Shown here: piece after piece, positions 54,833-63,455 of the stretch
How the letters are laid out: every line of letters begins with the position of its first letter
Numbering within the stretch: position 1 is the first letter of the stretch
Assembly: GCF_036014015.1 (NCBI RefSeq)
Contig: NZ_CP107905.1
Coordinates: 8,060,001 to 8,124,000, forward strand
DNA length: 64,000 nt
Source of the DNA: Streptomyces sp. NBC_00457
GTDB taxonomy: Bacteria > Actinomycetota > Actinomycetes > Streptomycetales > Streptomycetaceae
Direction: 5' to 3'
Notes under the pieces: model-generated
Seen by the model: the letters and a program-made list of their open reading frames with translations, nothing else
The model's database searches: none
Told to the model about the DNA's origin: nothing
Made by a program: the position numbers and the translations under genes

Positions 54833-55744
54833 TTACAGATCACCCAGCTCAGAGGCGTACGGAGGCTCCGCCCCCGCCCGTGAGCAGGTGATCGCCGCCG
54901 CGCGCGCCGCGAACCGCAGCAGTCGGCTCCAGCCCTCGGCGCCCAGCTTCGTGAGCGCCTCCGGAGACAGGGCCTCCCATGCGGACAGGCCGTGCAACAG
55001 GGCCGCGTTCACGGTGTCGCCGGCGCCGATCGTGTCGACGACATCGACCACCTCGCCCGGCACGGAGTGCACCGCGCCGTCCCGGGTGAAGGCGGTCAGC
55101 CCGTCGCCGCCCTGCGTGATCACGACGGCCGAGGGCCCCGCGGCCAGCCACTCGCGCGGGGTGCCGCCCAGCCACAAGGCGTCCTCCTCGGAGAGCTTGA
55201 GCAGCGACACCGAAGGCAGCCAGCTCTTGAAGCGGGCGCGATAGGCGTCCGCATCCGGGATCAGTCCGGCGCGGATGTTCGGGTCGAGCGCGGTGAACAC
55301 ACCCTGCGCGGACGCGGTGCGCATCAGCTCCTCGTACGCGGTCGCGCCCGGCTCCAGGACGAGCGAGCAGGTGCCGAAGGACACCGCGCGGGCCGACTCG
55401 GGGAGCCGGTCGGGCACGGCGAAGAGGCGGTCGGCGGTGCCCTCGACGTAGAAGGAGTAGGCGGCCGAGCCGTTCCCGTCGATCGTGGCGACCGCGAGCG
55501 TGGTCGGTTCGGCGCCGCGCTGTACGGCCGACACGTCCACGTCCGCCTGCCGCAGCCCGTCGAGCAGCGCCTCGCCGAAGGCGTCGTACGACGTCCGGGA
55601 GCAGAAGGCGGTGGGGGAGCCGAGGCGGCCGAGGGCGACCGCCGTGTTGTAGGGGCCGCCGCCGAGCGCCGGCTGCAGGCCCGCGAGGGCGCCCCGGCCC
55701 TGCGGTACCAGGTCGATCAGGGCCTCACCGGCGACGACGATCAC
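54833..55744 (-). CDS. PfkB-family sugar kinase (fructokinase-like)
   Basis: 303 residues. IVVAGEALIDLVPQG start, GGGPYNTAVALGRLG substrate-binding stretch, and the C-terminal DTIGAGDTVNAALL with the catalytic Asp. The GLAxLQPALGGGPYNTA pattern is close to fructokinases. GTG 55744 lies inside the end of the LacI gene (20-bp overlap) with GAAAGGAA seven bases before it, so the regulator and kinase are co-translated. It would phosphorylate the sugar that the LacI protein senses. Confidence 0.92.
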   Translation of the reverse strand: MIVVAGEALIDLVPQGRGALAGLQPALGGGPYNTAVALGRLGSPTAFCSRTSYDAFGEALLDGLRQADVDVSAVQRGAEPTTLAVATIDGNGSAAYSFYVEGTADRLFAVPDRLPESARAVSFGTCSLVLEPGATAYEELMRTASAQGVFTALDPNIRAGLIPDADAYRARFKSWLPSVSLLKLSEEDALWLGGTPREWLAAGPSAVVITQGGDGLTAFTRDGAVHSVPGEVVDVVDTIGAGDTVNAALLHGLSAWEALSPEALTKLGAEGWSRLLRFAARAAAITCSRAGAEPPYASELGDL

Positions 55745-56792
55745 GAGACGTTCCTTTCTCGGGCGTGCGGGGCCGGCCGGGCTGCTCGGCGCAGCCGCAC
55801 GAGGTGCGATGGACGAAGGTGCAGTCGAGCCGTACGGTCCGGGCGGGCCGGTCCGGCGAGGAGAGGCGGTCCAGCAGCACCCGGACCGCCTGGGCGCCGA
55901 TCTCCCTGCTGGGCTGGGCGATCGCGGTGAGCCGGGGCGAGAACAGGTCCGCCCAGGCGAAGTCGTCGAAGCAGCACAGCGCGATGTCGTCGGGCACGGA
56001 CCGGCCGTGGGCGCGCAGCGCGCGCAGGGCGCCGAGCGTCATCGTGTTGTTGGCGGTGACCAGCGCGCTGGGCGGTGCGCCGAGGGACAGCAGGGCGGCG
56101 GTGGCCCGCTCGGCGCCCGCCGACTCTGAGTCGCCGTGCACGACGAGACGTTCGTCGTACGGGAGCCCGGCGGCGGCGAGGCCGTGCCGGTAGCCGGTGA
56201 TCCGCTCGGCGGTGGTGCTGAGCCCGGCCAGGCCCGCGACCAGGCCGATACGCCGGTGACCCAGCTCGGCGAGATGGCTGACCAACCGCGTCGTCGGTGC
56301 CGCGCTCTCGGCGCAGACCTGGTCGAAGCGCGACGCCCCGTCCGCGTCGACCACCCGGTCGAGAAGCACGGTGGGTACGGCGTGCCGGTCGAGGTACGCG
56401 AGGAGTTCCCGCGGGTCCGCGGAGGGGGCGACGATCATGCCGTCCACGCGTCGCTCGTGCAGGAGTTGGACGACCTTGCGCTCGTGCTCGGGGTCGTCGT
56501 GCGGGTCGGCGATGAGCAGGCTGTAGCCGTGTTCCAGGGCGCAGGCCTCGACACCCTGGAGGATCTCCGTGAAGTACGGGTTGCTGATCGCCGACACCGC
56601 CAGCCCGATCGAGCGGGTGCGGGACGTGACCAGTGAGCGGGCGAGGGTGTTCGGCGTGTAGCCGAGCTCCTCCATGGCGTCCAGGACTGCCTGACGGGTG
56701 TGGGGCAGCACCGGCCGCGTGTCGTTCAGCACGTGCGAGACGGTCGCCACGGATACGCCGGCGCTCCGTGCGACATCGGCCATGGTCGGCAC
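55725..56792 (-). CDS. LacI-family transcriptional regulator
   Basis: 355 residues. N-terminal HTH MADVARSAGVSVATVSHVLN (about 4-23) and hinge helix TPNTLARSLVT, then a periplasmic-binding-protein-like sensor domain (GLAVSAISNPYFTEILQGVE, MIVAPSADPRELLAYL, IALCCFDDFAWADLFSPRLTAIAQP). GTG 56792 follows GGAAGGGGAAC. It probably represses itself and the kinase through the operator 68 bp upstream; the inducer is likely a sugar or its phosphate. Confidence 0.94.
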   Translation of the reverse strand: MPTMADVARSAGVSVATVSHVLNDTRPVLPHTRQAVLDAMEELGYTPNTLARSLVTSRTRSIGLAVSAISNPYFTEILQGVEACALEHGYSLLIADPHDDPEHERKVVQLLHERRVDGMIVAPSADPRELLAYLDRHAVPTVLLDRVVDADGASRFDQVCAESAAPTTRLVSHLAELGHRRIGLVAGLAGLSTTAERITGYRHGLAAAGLPYDERLVVHGDSESAGAERATAALLSLGAPPSALVTANNTMTLGALRALRAHGRSVPDDIALCCFDDFAWADLFSPRLTAIAQPSREIGAQAVRVLLDRLSSPDRPARTVRLDCTFVHRTSCGCAEQPGRPRTPEKGTSRDRRRR

Positions 56793-56859
56793 GTCCCGTT
56801 CCCCTTCCCGGGCCGGCGTGGGCCCTCCGACCGGGAAGGTATCCCATCCGACGGCGGAC

Positions 56860-56883
56860 GTAAACGCTTGCGCAAACGTTTAC
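56860..56883. promoter_or_regulatory. LacI-type operator upstream of the regulator
   Basis: A 24-bp near-perfect palindrome with left half GTAAACGCTTGC and right half GCAAACGTTTAC (one mismatch), centre CGCTTGCGCAAACG, the usual LacI-family CG-centred form. It lies 68 bp before the regulator's GTG. Confidence 0.85.
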
Positions 56884-56940
56884 GAGCAACCGAACAACAG
56901 CCCACCCGGACCGAGTCTCGCCCCCGACCGAATCCCGCCC

Positions 56941-56985
56941 CCAGCACACCCGCCCCCAGCACACCCGCCCCCAGCACACCCGCCC
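56941..56985. repeat. Three tandem 15-bp repeats
   Basis: Three exact copies of CCAGCACACCCGCCC in the 239-bp region between the LacI gene and the XRE-like regulator gene, followed by imperfect CCCAGCGC copies. Probably slippage; no evident function. Confidence 0.7.
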
Positions 56986-57031
56986 CGAGCGCGGCCCGCC
57001 CCCAGCGCAACCCGCCCTCAGCCCCGCCCCC

Positions 57032-57979
57032 TCACTCCCAGTCCCACCCGATCCCCACCATCCCCGTCCGCACCCGCGGCTCGACGATGTGCACCGAGTG
57101 GTGCCGTCCGCTCAGCGTCAGCTCCTGGCGGCCGCTGCGGGGCGCGGCCGGCGAGTGCTGATGGAACCGGTGGCAGCGCACCGGCAGGGCGTGTTCGTCG
57201 AACCGCACCTCAAGGGCGTACTGGCCGCCCGCCGGCCCGGACCCGCGGACGTACTCGCGGGAGACACCGGCGGTGCCGTCCTCGACGCCGTACCGGAAGA
57301 GGAAGGTGTCGCCGGCCCGCAGCCGGGTGTCGAAGAGCAGCTCGGCCACCAGCACACCCGTGGCGTGATCCCAACAGATGCGCCCCGTACGGCAGTTCTC
57401 CAGGGCGTGCACCGTCATGCGCTCCGGAGCGCACCCTTCGTCGCCGTGGTGGACGGCGAAGAAGCGGTCGACGCCGTCCCGGTGGGCGCGCACGATGTGG
57501 TGCGACTCGCGGCCCTGCAGTTCGCGGTGCGCCCCGATCCGTATCCGCTCGTGGTGTCCGAGGGCATGCAGCCCGCCCTCGGCCCGCGCATCGAGGTCGG
57601 CCAGCAGCCGCTCAAGGACGCCCGAAGCCTCGACGAACGAGCGGTAGGAGCGTCCGGCGGGCCGCTGCCCGGCGGAGGAGGGTTCGTCGGTGTCGGCGAG
57701 CAGCCGGATCAGGGACTCCTCCGGCAGCCCGAGGATCTCCTCCAGCGCCCGCACGGCCCGCAGCGACTCGGGGCGCTGCGGGCGCCGTGCCCCCTGCTGC
57801 CAGTAACTCAGGCTCGTCACACCGACCTTGACGCCGTAGCGGGACAGATGGTGCTGCACGCGCTGCAGCGGCAGTCCACGGGCGGCGATCGCGGCGCGCA
57901 GCGCGACGTGGAACGGGCCGCCTCGCAGGGCCGTGTCCAGTTCGGCGGCGACGTCCGCGGCTTGGGTGGCGTGCGGCAT
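57032..57979 (-). CDS. XRE-like actinobacterial regulator
   Basis: 315 residues from ATG 57979. An N-terminal helix-turn-helix is seen in LRAAIAARGLPLQRVQHHLSRYGVKVGVTSLSYWQQGARRPQRPESLRAVRALEEILGLP (about 25-85), the pattern of a Cro/CI-type domain with unusual spacing. The C-terminal 200 residues are beta-rich (HIVRAHRDGVDRFFAVHH, GVLVAELLFDTRLRAGDTFLFRYGVEDG) and may bind a ligand. The family is common in Streptomyces; no target is known. Confidence 0.75.
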   Translation of the reverse strand: MPHATQAADVAAELDTALRGGPFHVALRAAIAARGLPLQRVQHHLSRYGVKVGVTSLSYWQQGARRPQRPESLRAVRALEEILGLPEESLIRLLADTDEPSSAGQRPAGRSYRSFVEASGVLERLLADLDARAEGGLHALGHHERIRIGAHRELQGRESHHIVRAHRDGVDRFFAVHHGDEGCAPERMTVHALENCRTGRICWDHATGVLVAELLFDTRLRAGDTFLFRYGVEDGTAGVSREYVRGSGPAGGQYALEVRFDEHALPVRCHRFHQHSPAAPRSGRQELTLSGRHHSVHIVEPRVRTGMVGIGWDWE

Positions 57980-58192
57980 GCAGGGGCCCTTCTGTCGAAT
58001 GTTCAACGGCTGGTCAGACCGTTCGCGCAGGCTGTCAGGGGGCCACCCCCGTCGGCGCCGGGGAAGTCTTCACATCCGTACGCCTGCGTTCACGGCCCCG
58101 AGTTCCCCCGCATTGAAGCGTGTTGACCAGGTCCCGACAACACCTCATGCGGAACGGACGGTGCGGTCCCGGCCGTGTCGCCGTCCCCGACG

Positions 58193-58564
58193 TCAAGTCG
58201 GCGCGCCGGGGTCGTCGTTGCCGATAACCTCCTGGATCGCGCGGGCGGACAGCGCGGACTTGTGCAGGAACCCGCGCGCGGGGCTGGCCGCGATGAGCTC
58301 CTGGAAGTCCTCCCGGAAGTGGGTCGAGACCAGGATCACCGCGGGTACCTCGCCGGTCAGCAGCCGGGCCACATCGAAGCCGTTCTCGCCGTCGAGGTCG
58401 AGATCGACCAGCGCGACGTCCGGTGCCGCCTGTCTGGCCAGCGCGAGCGCCTCAGCGCCCGTCGTGGCGAGACCGACGACCCGTACACCACCCCGCTCCA
58501 GCAAGGCGCATGCGGCCTCCAGGAACCGGGCGCTGTCATCGACGAGGAGACAGCGCAAGGTCAT
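58193..58564 (-). CDS. Stand-alone response-regulator receiver protein
   Basis: 123 residues consisting only of a CheY-like receiver: MTLRCLLVDDSARFLEAACALL (acidic pocket DD), VALVDLDLDGENGFDVA (phospho-acceptor Asp in LVDLDL), ILVSTHF and FLHKSALSA (conserved Lys). No output domain. It could act as a phosphate sink or allosteric partner. ATG 58564 or GTG 58570; no ribosome site, perhaps leaderless. Confidence 0.88.
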   Translation of the reverse strand: MTLRCLLVDDSARFLEAACALLERGGVRVVGLATTGAEALALARQAAPDVALVDLDLDGENGFDVARLLTGEVPAVILVSTHFREDFQELIAASPARGFLHKSALSARAIQEVIGNDDPGAPT

Positions 58565-58734
58565 GGGCACAGATTGCCAACCAAGGGGCGGCTGCGCCTT
58601 CCTGCTAGCCGGAAAGTGCTGAAGTCCTGTGCCGGAAGAGACGGTTCGGACTCACCCAGCGCAGTCGCCCGCCGACCGGCGGTAGCATGACGGCACCCTG
58701 GGGAGGCCCGTGTCGCCCGGTGAGGGGGTGCGTC

Positions 58735-60147
58735 ATGAACGCCACGAAGGTGTCGCACGAAAGCACGGGCACGCGCGCGTGGCCCTGCGTCCGCCGGGTC
58801 CGGGGTGTCCTGGTGCCGGGGACATTGTGTGCCGCTCTCCTGCTGGCCGCCTGCGACAGCGGAGGCAGCGGCTCGTCGGATGACGGGCGCTCGGCGCGCA
58901 AGGACACCACCTGTGACGGGAAGATCGACGGGACCGTGCACCTCAGGGTGTGGTTCCACGCCGGGCCGAGTGGTGAGCTCCGCACGCTGAAGGCGCAGGT
59001 CCGCGAGTTCAACAAGGGGCAGCGGCAAGTGCGGGTCGAGCTGGTCACGCTGCCCGAGAACCGCCCGTACACCGACCTGGTGCTGTCCGCCGCGGCCAGC
59101 GGCGACCTGCCCGACCTGCTCGACTTCGACGGGCCGAACCTGTACAGCTACGCCTGGTCGGGCAAGCTCAAGCCGATCGACTCCTGCGTTCCCGACGGCG
59201 TCCGCGACGATCTGCTGCCCTCGATCCGCCGACAGGGCAGCTACGCGGGCCGGTTGTGGGGCGTCGGCACCTTCGACTCGGGCCTCGGGCTGTGCGTGCG
59301 TACGTCGGCCCTCAAGGAAGCCGGGGTACGCATACCCGCCGGCCCCGACGACGCCTGGACGGCCACCGAACTCACCGGCATCCTCCGCGAACTCCGCGAG
59401 CAGGGCTACCAGGCCCCGCTCGACCTCCGGCTCGTCGACGCGTCACCGGGCGAGGAGTGGAACACGTACGGCTTCGCGCCCGCCGTGTGGTCGGCGGGCG
59501 GCGACCTCATCGACCCCCGGAGCGGAGGCACGGCCGACGGCCACGTGAACGGGCCGGAGTCGGTCAAGGCGCTGACCACGATGCGGAGCTGGGTCGAGGA
59601 AGGGCTCGTCGACCTCGTCGAGGACGACCGGGCGTTCGTGACGGGCCGCAGCGCGATCAGCTGGTGCGGGCACTGGGTGTACGGGGAGTTCGACAAGGCG
59701 TTTCCCGGTGACGTCACGATCGTTCCGCTGCCCGACTTCGGCTCGGGCACCGTCACCGGCATGGGCTCCTGGCAGTGGGGCATCCCGGCGGACGCCACCG
59801 ACGGTGACGCGGCCTGGCGGTTCCTCTCGTATCTGCTCGAGCCCGCGCAGGTGCACCGGATGACCGTGGCCAACGGGGCGATTCCGGCCACGAACAGCGC
59901 CCTGAAGCTCTCCACGAAGTACGCCCGCGGCGGCGCCGAGCGCCTGTTCCTCGAGCAGTTGCGGGGCGGATTCGCCCGCCCCAGGCCACAGACCCCCGCC
60001 TATCCGACGATCACGGACGCCTTCTCCCGGGCCTTCGCGAAGATCATGCTCGACGGGGCTCCTGTCCAGTCCACCCTGGACGCGGCGGCCGAGCGGATCG
60101 ACGAGGACCTGGCCGCTCACGACGGCTATCCGACGAACGGGCCGTAG
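58735..60147 (+). CDS. Sugar ABC-transporter substrate-binding lipoprotein
   Basis: 470 residues. A lipoprotein signal peptide ends at LLAAC (lipidated Cys near residue 40). The mature part is a family 1 extracellular solute-binding protein: VRVWFHAGPSGE-like strand VHLRVWFHAG, then ASGDLPDLLDFDGPNLYSY, WGVGTFDSGLGLCVRTSALKEAGV and GSWQWGIPADATDGDAAWRFL. Expected to bind oligosaccharide or polyol outside the membrane. No permease or ATPase genes adjoin it; instead a sensor kinase gene follows 142 bp downstream, so it may serve as that kinase's ligand-binding partner. Confidence 0.9.
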   Translation: MNATKVSHESTGTRAWPCVRRVRGVLVPGTLCAALLLAACDSGGSGSSDDGRSARKDTTCDGKIDGTVHLRVWFHAGPSGELRTLKAQVREFNKGQRQVRVELVTLPENRPYTDLVLSAAASGDLPDLLDFDGPNLYSYAWSGKLKPIDSCVPDGVRDDLLPSIRRQGSYAGRLWGVGTFDSGLGLCVRTSALKEAGVRIPAGPDDAWTATELTGILRELREQGYQAPLDLRLVDASPGEEWNTYGFAPAVWSAGGDLIDPRSGGTADGHVNGPESVKALTTMRSWVEEGLVDLVEDDRAFVTGRSAISWCGHWVYGEFDKAFPGDVTIVPLPDFGSGTVTGMGSWQWGIPADATDGDAAWRFLSYLLEPAQVHRMTVANGAIPATNSALKLSTKYARGGAERLFLEQLRGGFARPRPQTPAYPTITDAFSRAFAKIMLDGAPVQSTLDAAAERIDEDLAAHDGYPTNGP

Positions 60148-60289
60148 ACCGGACGTGCCGCCCCGCAGGGCGCGCGCCCGTGGACGGCCGCCGGGCCACC
60201 GAACCATTCGATCTCCCCGCGGAGTTCGCGGGGGATACGCCCCCTGGAATCCGCCCCTGGAATCCACCCCTGGAACCTGAGAGCCGGTC

Positions 60290-62989
60290 ATGCTCCGCCT
60301 TCGACCACTCACCGCGCCGCGCATCCCCTTCCTCGCCCGTCTCCGCATCGGCCGGAAGCTGATGCTCCTCGTGCTGCTGCCGGTGACGTCCATGCTGGTC
60401 TTCACTCTGGTCGGCGGTGTGAGCCAGTGGCGGGAGGCACGGGCTCTGGAGGAGTTCAGCGCCGCGACCCAGGTGTCGTTCGCGACCACGGCGCTCACCG
60501 ATGCGGTCGCCCGGGAGCGCATCGCGGCCGTCCAGGCCCGGCTGCGCCCCGGCTCGACCACCCTGCGGGAACGGTCCGCCACCCAGCAGGCCACCGAGGC
60601 CGTCCTCCACAACGCCCTCGACGACAGCCGCTCCTGGACCGGCCAACCCGACGTCCCCGGCCGGCTCGACGCCGCCGACCGCAAGCTGCACGCCCTGCGC
60701 ATCCAGATCCGGACCGGCTCCCTCACTGCCCCGCAGCTCGCCGGCCAGTACGACACGATCGAGGACGACCTGCTCAGCACGGTCGCCACCCTCGAATCCG
60801 GCCGCCCCACCCGGGAGTCGGGCCGCGCCGCCGATGCGCACCTCGCGCTCCTGGACGCCATCGAGGCCGCCGAACGCGAACGCGCCGAACTCGCCGTCCT
60901 CTTCCACGCCCCGCCCGCCCGAGCAGTCGCCACGAACCGCTGGCCGGCCCTGGAGCGGTCCCGCCTGGACGCCTTCCGGCAGACCGCCTCCGCCGCCCTC
61001 CAGAGCGAGCTCTACGCCACGCTCTTGCAGAACCCGGGCCTGGTCGTGCGCAAGACCCGGGACACACTCGCGGATCCGGACAGCGGACGGGACTGGCCGT
61101 CGTACGACCGCTGGATGACCGCCTCGACGGCCCGGATCGACGCCCTGCGCGGCATCCAGGGACGGGCGGCGGCCGAGCTGGGACGCACCGCCGCCGCCGA
61201 CCTCGACGCCGCCCAGCGGCGCGAGATACGCGACCTCGTCGTCTCCATCGGCGTCCTCGCTTCCGTCACCGCCCTCGCGCTGGCACTGCGGCGCTCGATC
61301 ACCCGGCCGCTGAGCGAGGTCTCCGCGGGCGCCAGGGCGCTGTCGGAGGGCGATCTGTCGTACGACATCCGGTACGCCGGCCGGGACGAACTCGGAGACG
61401 TCGCCGACACGTTCCGCGAGTTGCGGGTGACCACAGAACAGCTCGCCGCCGAGATCCACGCCATGAACGAGGCGATCGACGACAACCGGCTCCAGCACCG
61501 GGCGGACGTCGGCGCGTTCCAGGGGACCTGGGCGCGGCTGCTGGGCGGCATGAACGGCACCATGGCGTCGTTCGCCGCGGCCCACGGACGGCGCCGACAG
61601 GCGGAGCGGGAGCTGGCGAGCATCTTCCACCTCTCGCTCGACCTGCTGTGCATCGCCGGGCTCGACGGCTTCTTCAAGCGGGTCAATCCCGCCTTCGAAC
61701 GGACCCTCGGCCACACCACCGAGGCCCTCATCGGCACGCCCTTGCTGGAGTTCGTGCACCCGGACGACCGGGCACGCACGCGTGCCGCCCTCGAACGGCT
61801 CGCCGGCGGTGTGGAGCTGGCCGAGTTCGAGAACCGCCTGCTGCGGGCCGACGGCACCGAACGCTGGCTCCAGTGGAGCGCGCGCCCCGTCACCGACGAA
61901 GGCCTCATCTACGCCGCCGCCCGCGACGTCACCGAGAGCCGCCGCACGGCCCGTGAGCAGGCGGCGCTGCGCCGGGTCGCCACCCTCGTGGCCCGCGGTG
62001 TGCCGCCGCAGGAGGTGTTCTCCGAAGTCGCCGACCAGGTCGGCACGGTCCTGGGCAGCGGCTCCGTCGCCGTCCTGCGGTACGCCGCCGACGGCACCGC
62101 CACCGTCCTCGGTACCGCCCGCGGTCCCGCGGCCGAGGGCGAGGCGGTCGCGGCCGAGGTGGCGGCGACGCGGCGCCCCGCGCGCGTGGGGTGTGCCGTC
62201 GGTGCGCCGATCGTCGTCGACGGCCGTCTGTGGGGTGCCGTCGTCGCGGCCGCCGCCGGGCCGGAACCCCTGCCCCCGGGCACCGAGTCGAGGCTCGCCG
62301 ACTTCACGGAACTCGCCGCAACCGCCCTCGCCAACGCCGACAGCCGGGCCCAGCTCACGGCGTCACGCGCGCGCGTGGTGGCCGCCGGGGACGCCTCCCG
62401 GCGCCGTATCGAACGCGATCTGCACGACGGGGTCCAGCAGCGCCTGGTCTCGCTCCAACTGGACCTGAGGACGGCTCAGTCGATGCTGGAGGAGCAGCCC
62501 GACGCCCTGCCCGACCAGCTCGACCACATCGCCAAGGGGCTCAACGACGCCTTCGCGGATCTGCTCCAGGTCGCCCGCGGCATCCACCCGGCGATCCTCT
62601 CCAAGGGCGGCCTCGGTCCCGCCCTGCGCGCCCTGGCCCGGCGCTCCCCGGTCCCCGTCGAGCTGGACCTCCGTCTGCCGCCGGACCGGCTCGCCGAGCA
62701 GACGGAGGTCGCCGTCTACTACGTCACCTCCGAATGCCTCACCAACGCCGCCAAGTACGCGCGCGCGAGCGTCGTACAAGTGACGGCGCGGACCTACGAC
62801 GACGTCCTGGAGGTGACGATCGCCGACGACGGGACGGGCGGCGCCGAGCCCGCACGGGGTTCCGGCCTGATCGGCCTCATCGACCGTGTCGAGGCGATCG
62901 GCGGCAGGCTGGCCGTCAGCAGCCCGCCGGACCAGGGCACGACCCTGACCGTACGGTTGCCGCTGAACGGGGCCGCGCCGGATACGTGA
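60290..62989 (+). CDS. Large sensor histidine kinase (HAMP-PAS-GAF-HisKA_3)
   Basis: 899 residues. Membrane helix 1 (about 22-44), extracellular helical sensor of about 270 residues resembling nitrate/nitrite-sensing (NIT) domains, membrane helix 2 (about 314-332), HAMP (333-385), PAS (441-555, FHLSLDLLCIAGLDGFFKRVNPAFERTLG), GAF (576-690), then the NarL-type dimerisation box RRRIERDLHDGVQQRL (from 703, phospho-His in DLHDG) and an HATPase domain with NAAKYARA and DDGTGGAEPARGSGLIGLIDRVEAIGG. Its partner response regulator begins 466 bp downstream. Its ligand may come from the upstream binding lipoprotein. Confidence 0.94.
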   Translation: MLRLRPLTAPRIPFLARLRIGRKLMLLVLLPVTSMLVFTLVGGVSQWREARALEEFSAATQVSFATTALTDAVARERIAAVQARLRPGSTTLRERSATQQATEAVLHNALDDSRSWTGQPDVPGRLDAADRKLHALRIQIRTGSLTAPQLAGQYDTIEDDLLSTVATLESGRPTRESGRAADAHLALLDAIEAAERERAELAVLFHAPPARAVATNRWPALERSRLDAFRQTASAALQSELYATLLQNPGLVVRKTRDTLADPDSGRDWPSYDRWMTASTARIDALRGIQGRAAAELGRTAAADLDAAQRREIRDLVVSIGVLASVTALALALRRSITRPLSEVSAGARALSEGDLSYDIRYAGRDELGDVADTFRELRVTTEQLAAEIHAMNEAIDDNRLQHRADVGAFQGTWARLLGGMNGTMASFAAAHGRRRQAERELASIFHLSLDLLCIAGLDGFFKRVNPAFERTLGHTTEALIGTPLLEFVHPDDRARTRAALERLAGGVELAEFENRLLRADGTERWLQWSARPVTDEGLIYAAARDVTESRRTAREQAALRRVATLVARGVPPQEVFSEVADQVGTVLGSGSVAVLRYAADGTATVLGTARGPAAEGEAVAAEVAATRRPARVGCAVGAPIVVDGRLWGAVVAAAAGPEPLPPGTESRLADFTELAATALANADSRAQLTASRARVVAAGDASRRRIERDLHDGVQQRLVSLQLDLRTAQSMLEEQPDALPDQLDHIAKGLNDAFADLLQVARGIHPAILSKGGLGPALRALARRSPVPVELDLRLPPDRLAEQTEVAVYYVTSECLTNAAKYARASVVQVTARTYDDVLEVTIADDGTGGAEPARGSGLIGLIDRVEAIGGRLAVSSPPDQGTTLTVRLPLNGAAPDT

Positions 62990-63100
62990 CCGCCCGGAAC
63001 GTACACGAGGGGAGTCGTCCGGGACGGGGGGACCCAGGACTCTGTGACGTGCGCATACGCTCCGGGCGGCCTCTTCGGACGGTGGGCCTGCCGTCCGGCT

Positions 63101-63256
63101 CTAGAGGCGGTCGGTACCGCCGTTCCCGGCGAGCCGCAGACGCTTGGCTCGCACGATGTCGGGGTCTCTGGGGTCCAGGGCCCGCGCGTACAGATCGTCC
63201 GCGTCGTGGCGGGTCCGGGCCGGCCGCCGTGCTTTCTCGATCCGCGTCCGCCGCAT
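63101..63256 (-). CDS. Possible small leftward protein
   Basis: 51 codons, ATG 63256 to TAG 63101: MRRTRIEKARRPARTRHDA then DDLYARALDPRDPDIVRAKRLRLAGNGGTDRL. Third positions are about 85% G/C, as in neighbouring genes, and the composition is protein-like (basic, then charged helical). No good ribosome site at this ATG. It lies in the 466-bp gap between sensor kinase and response regulator, antisense to them. Confidence 0.42.
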   Translation of the reverse strand: MRRTRIEKARRPARTRHDADDLYARALDPRDPDIVRAKRLRLAGNGGTDRL

Positions 63257-63455
63257 CCGCCGCGCCCTTCGCCGTGACCCGCGGCCTCCTGCGGAGGCTG
63301 CCGGTCCGTTTGCAACCGCTGCCTAGAGCATCGCCTGCCGATGTCCCCATGTCGTCACGGCCACCCCCCAATTCCGCTTCCGGCTAGCCGTAACCCAGGC
63401 GGTCGGGCAGGCTGTTGGGGCGCAGGACATCGGCCGGGCAAGGGGAGCCGGGACC

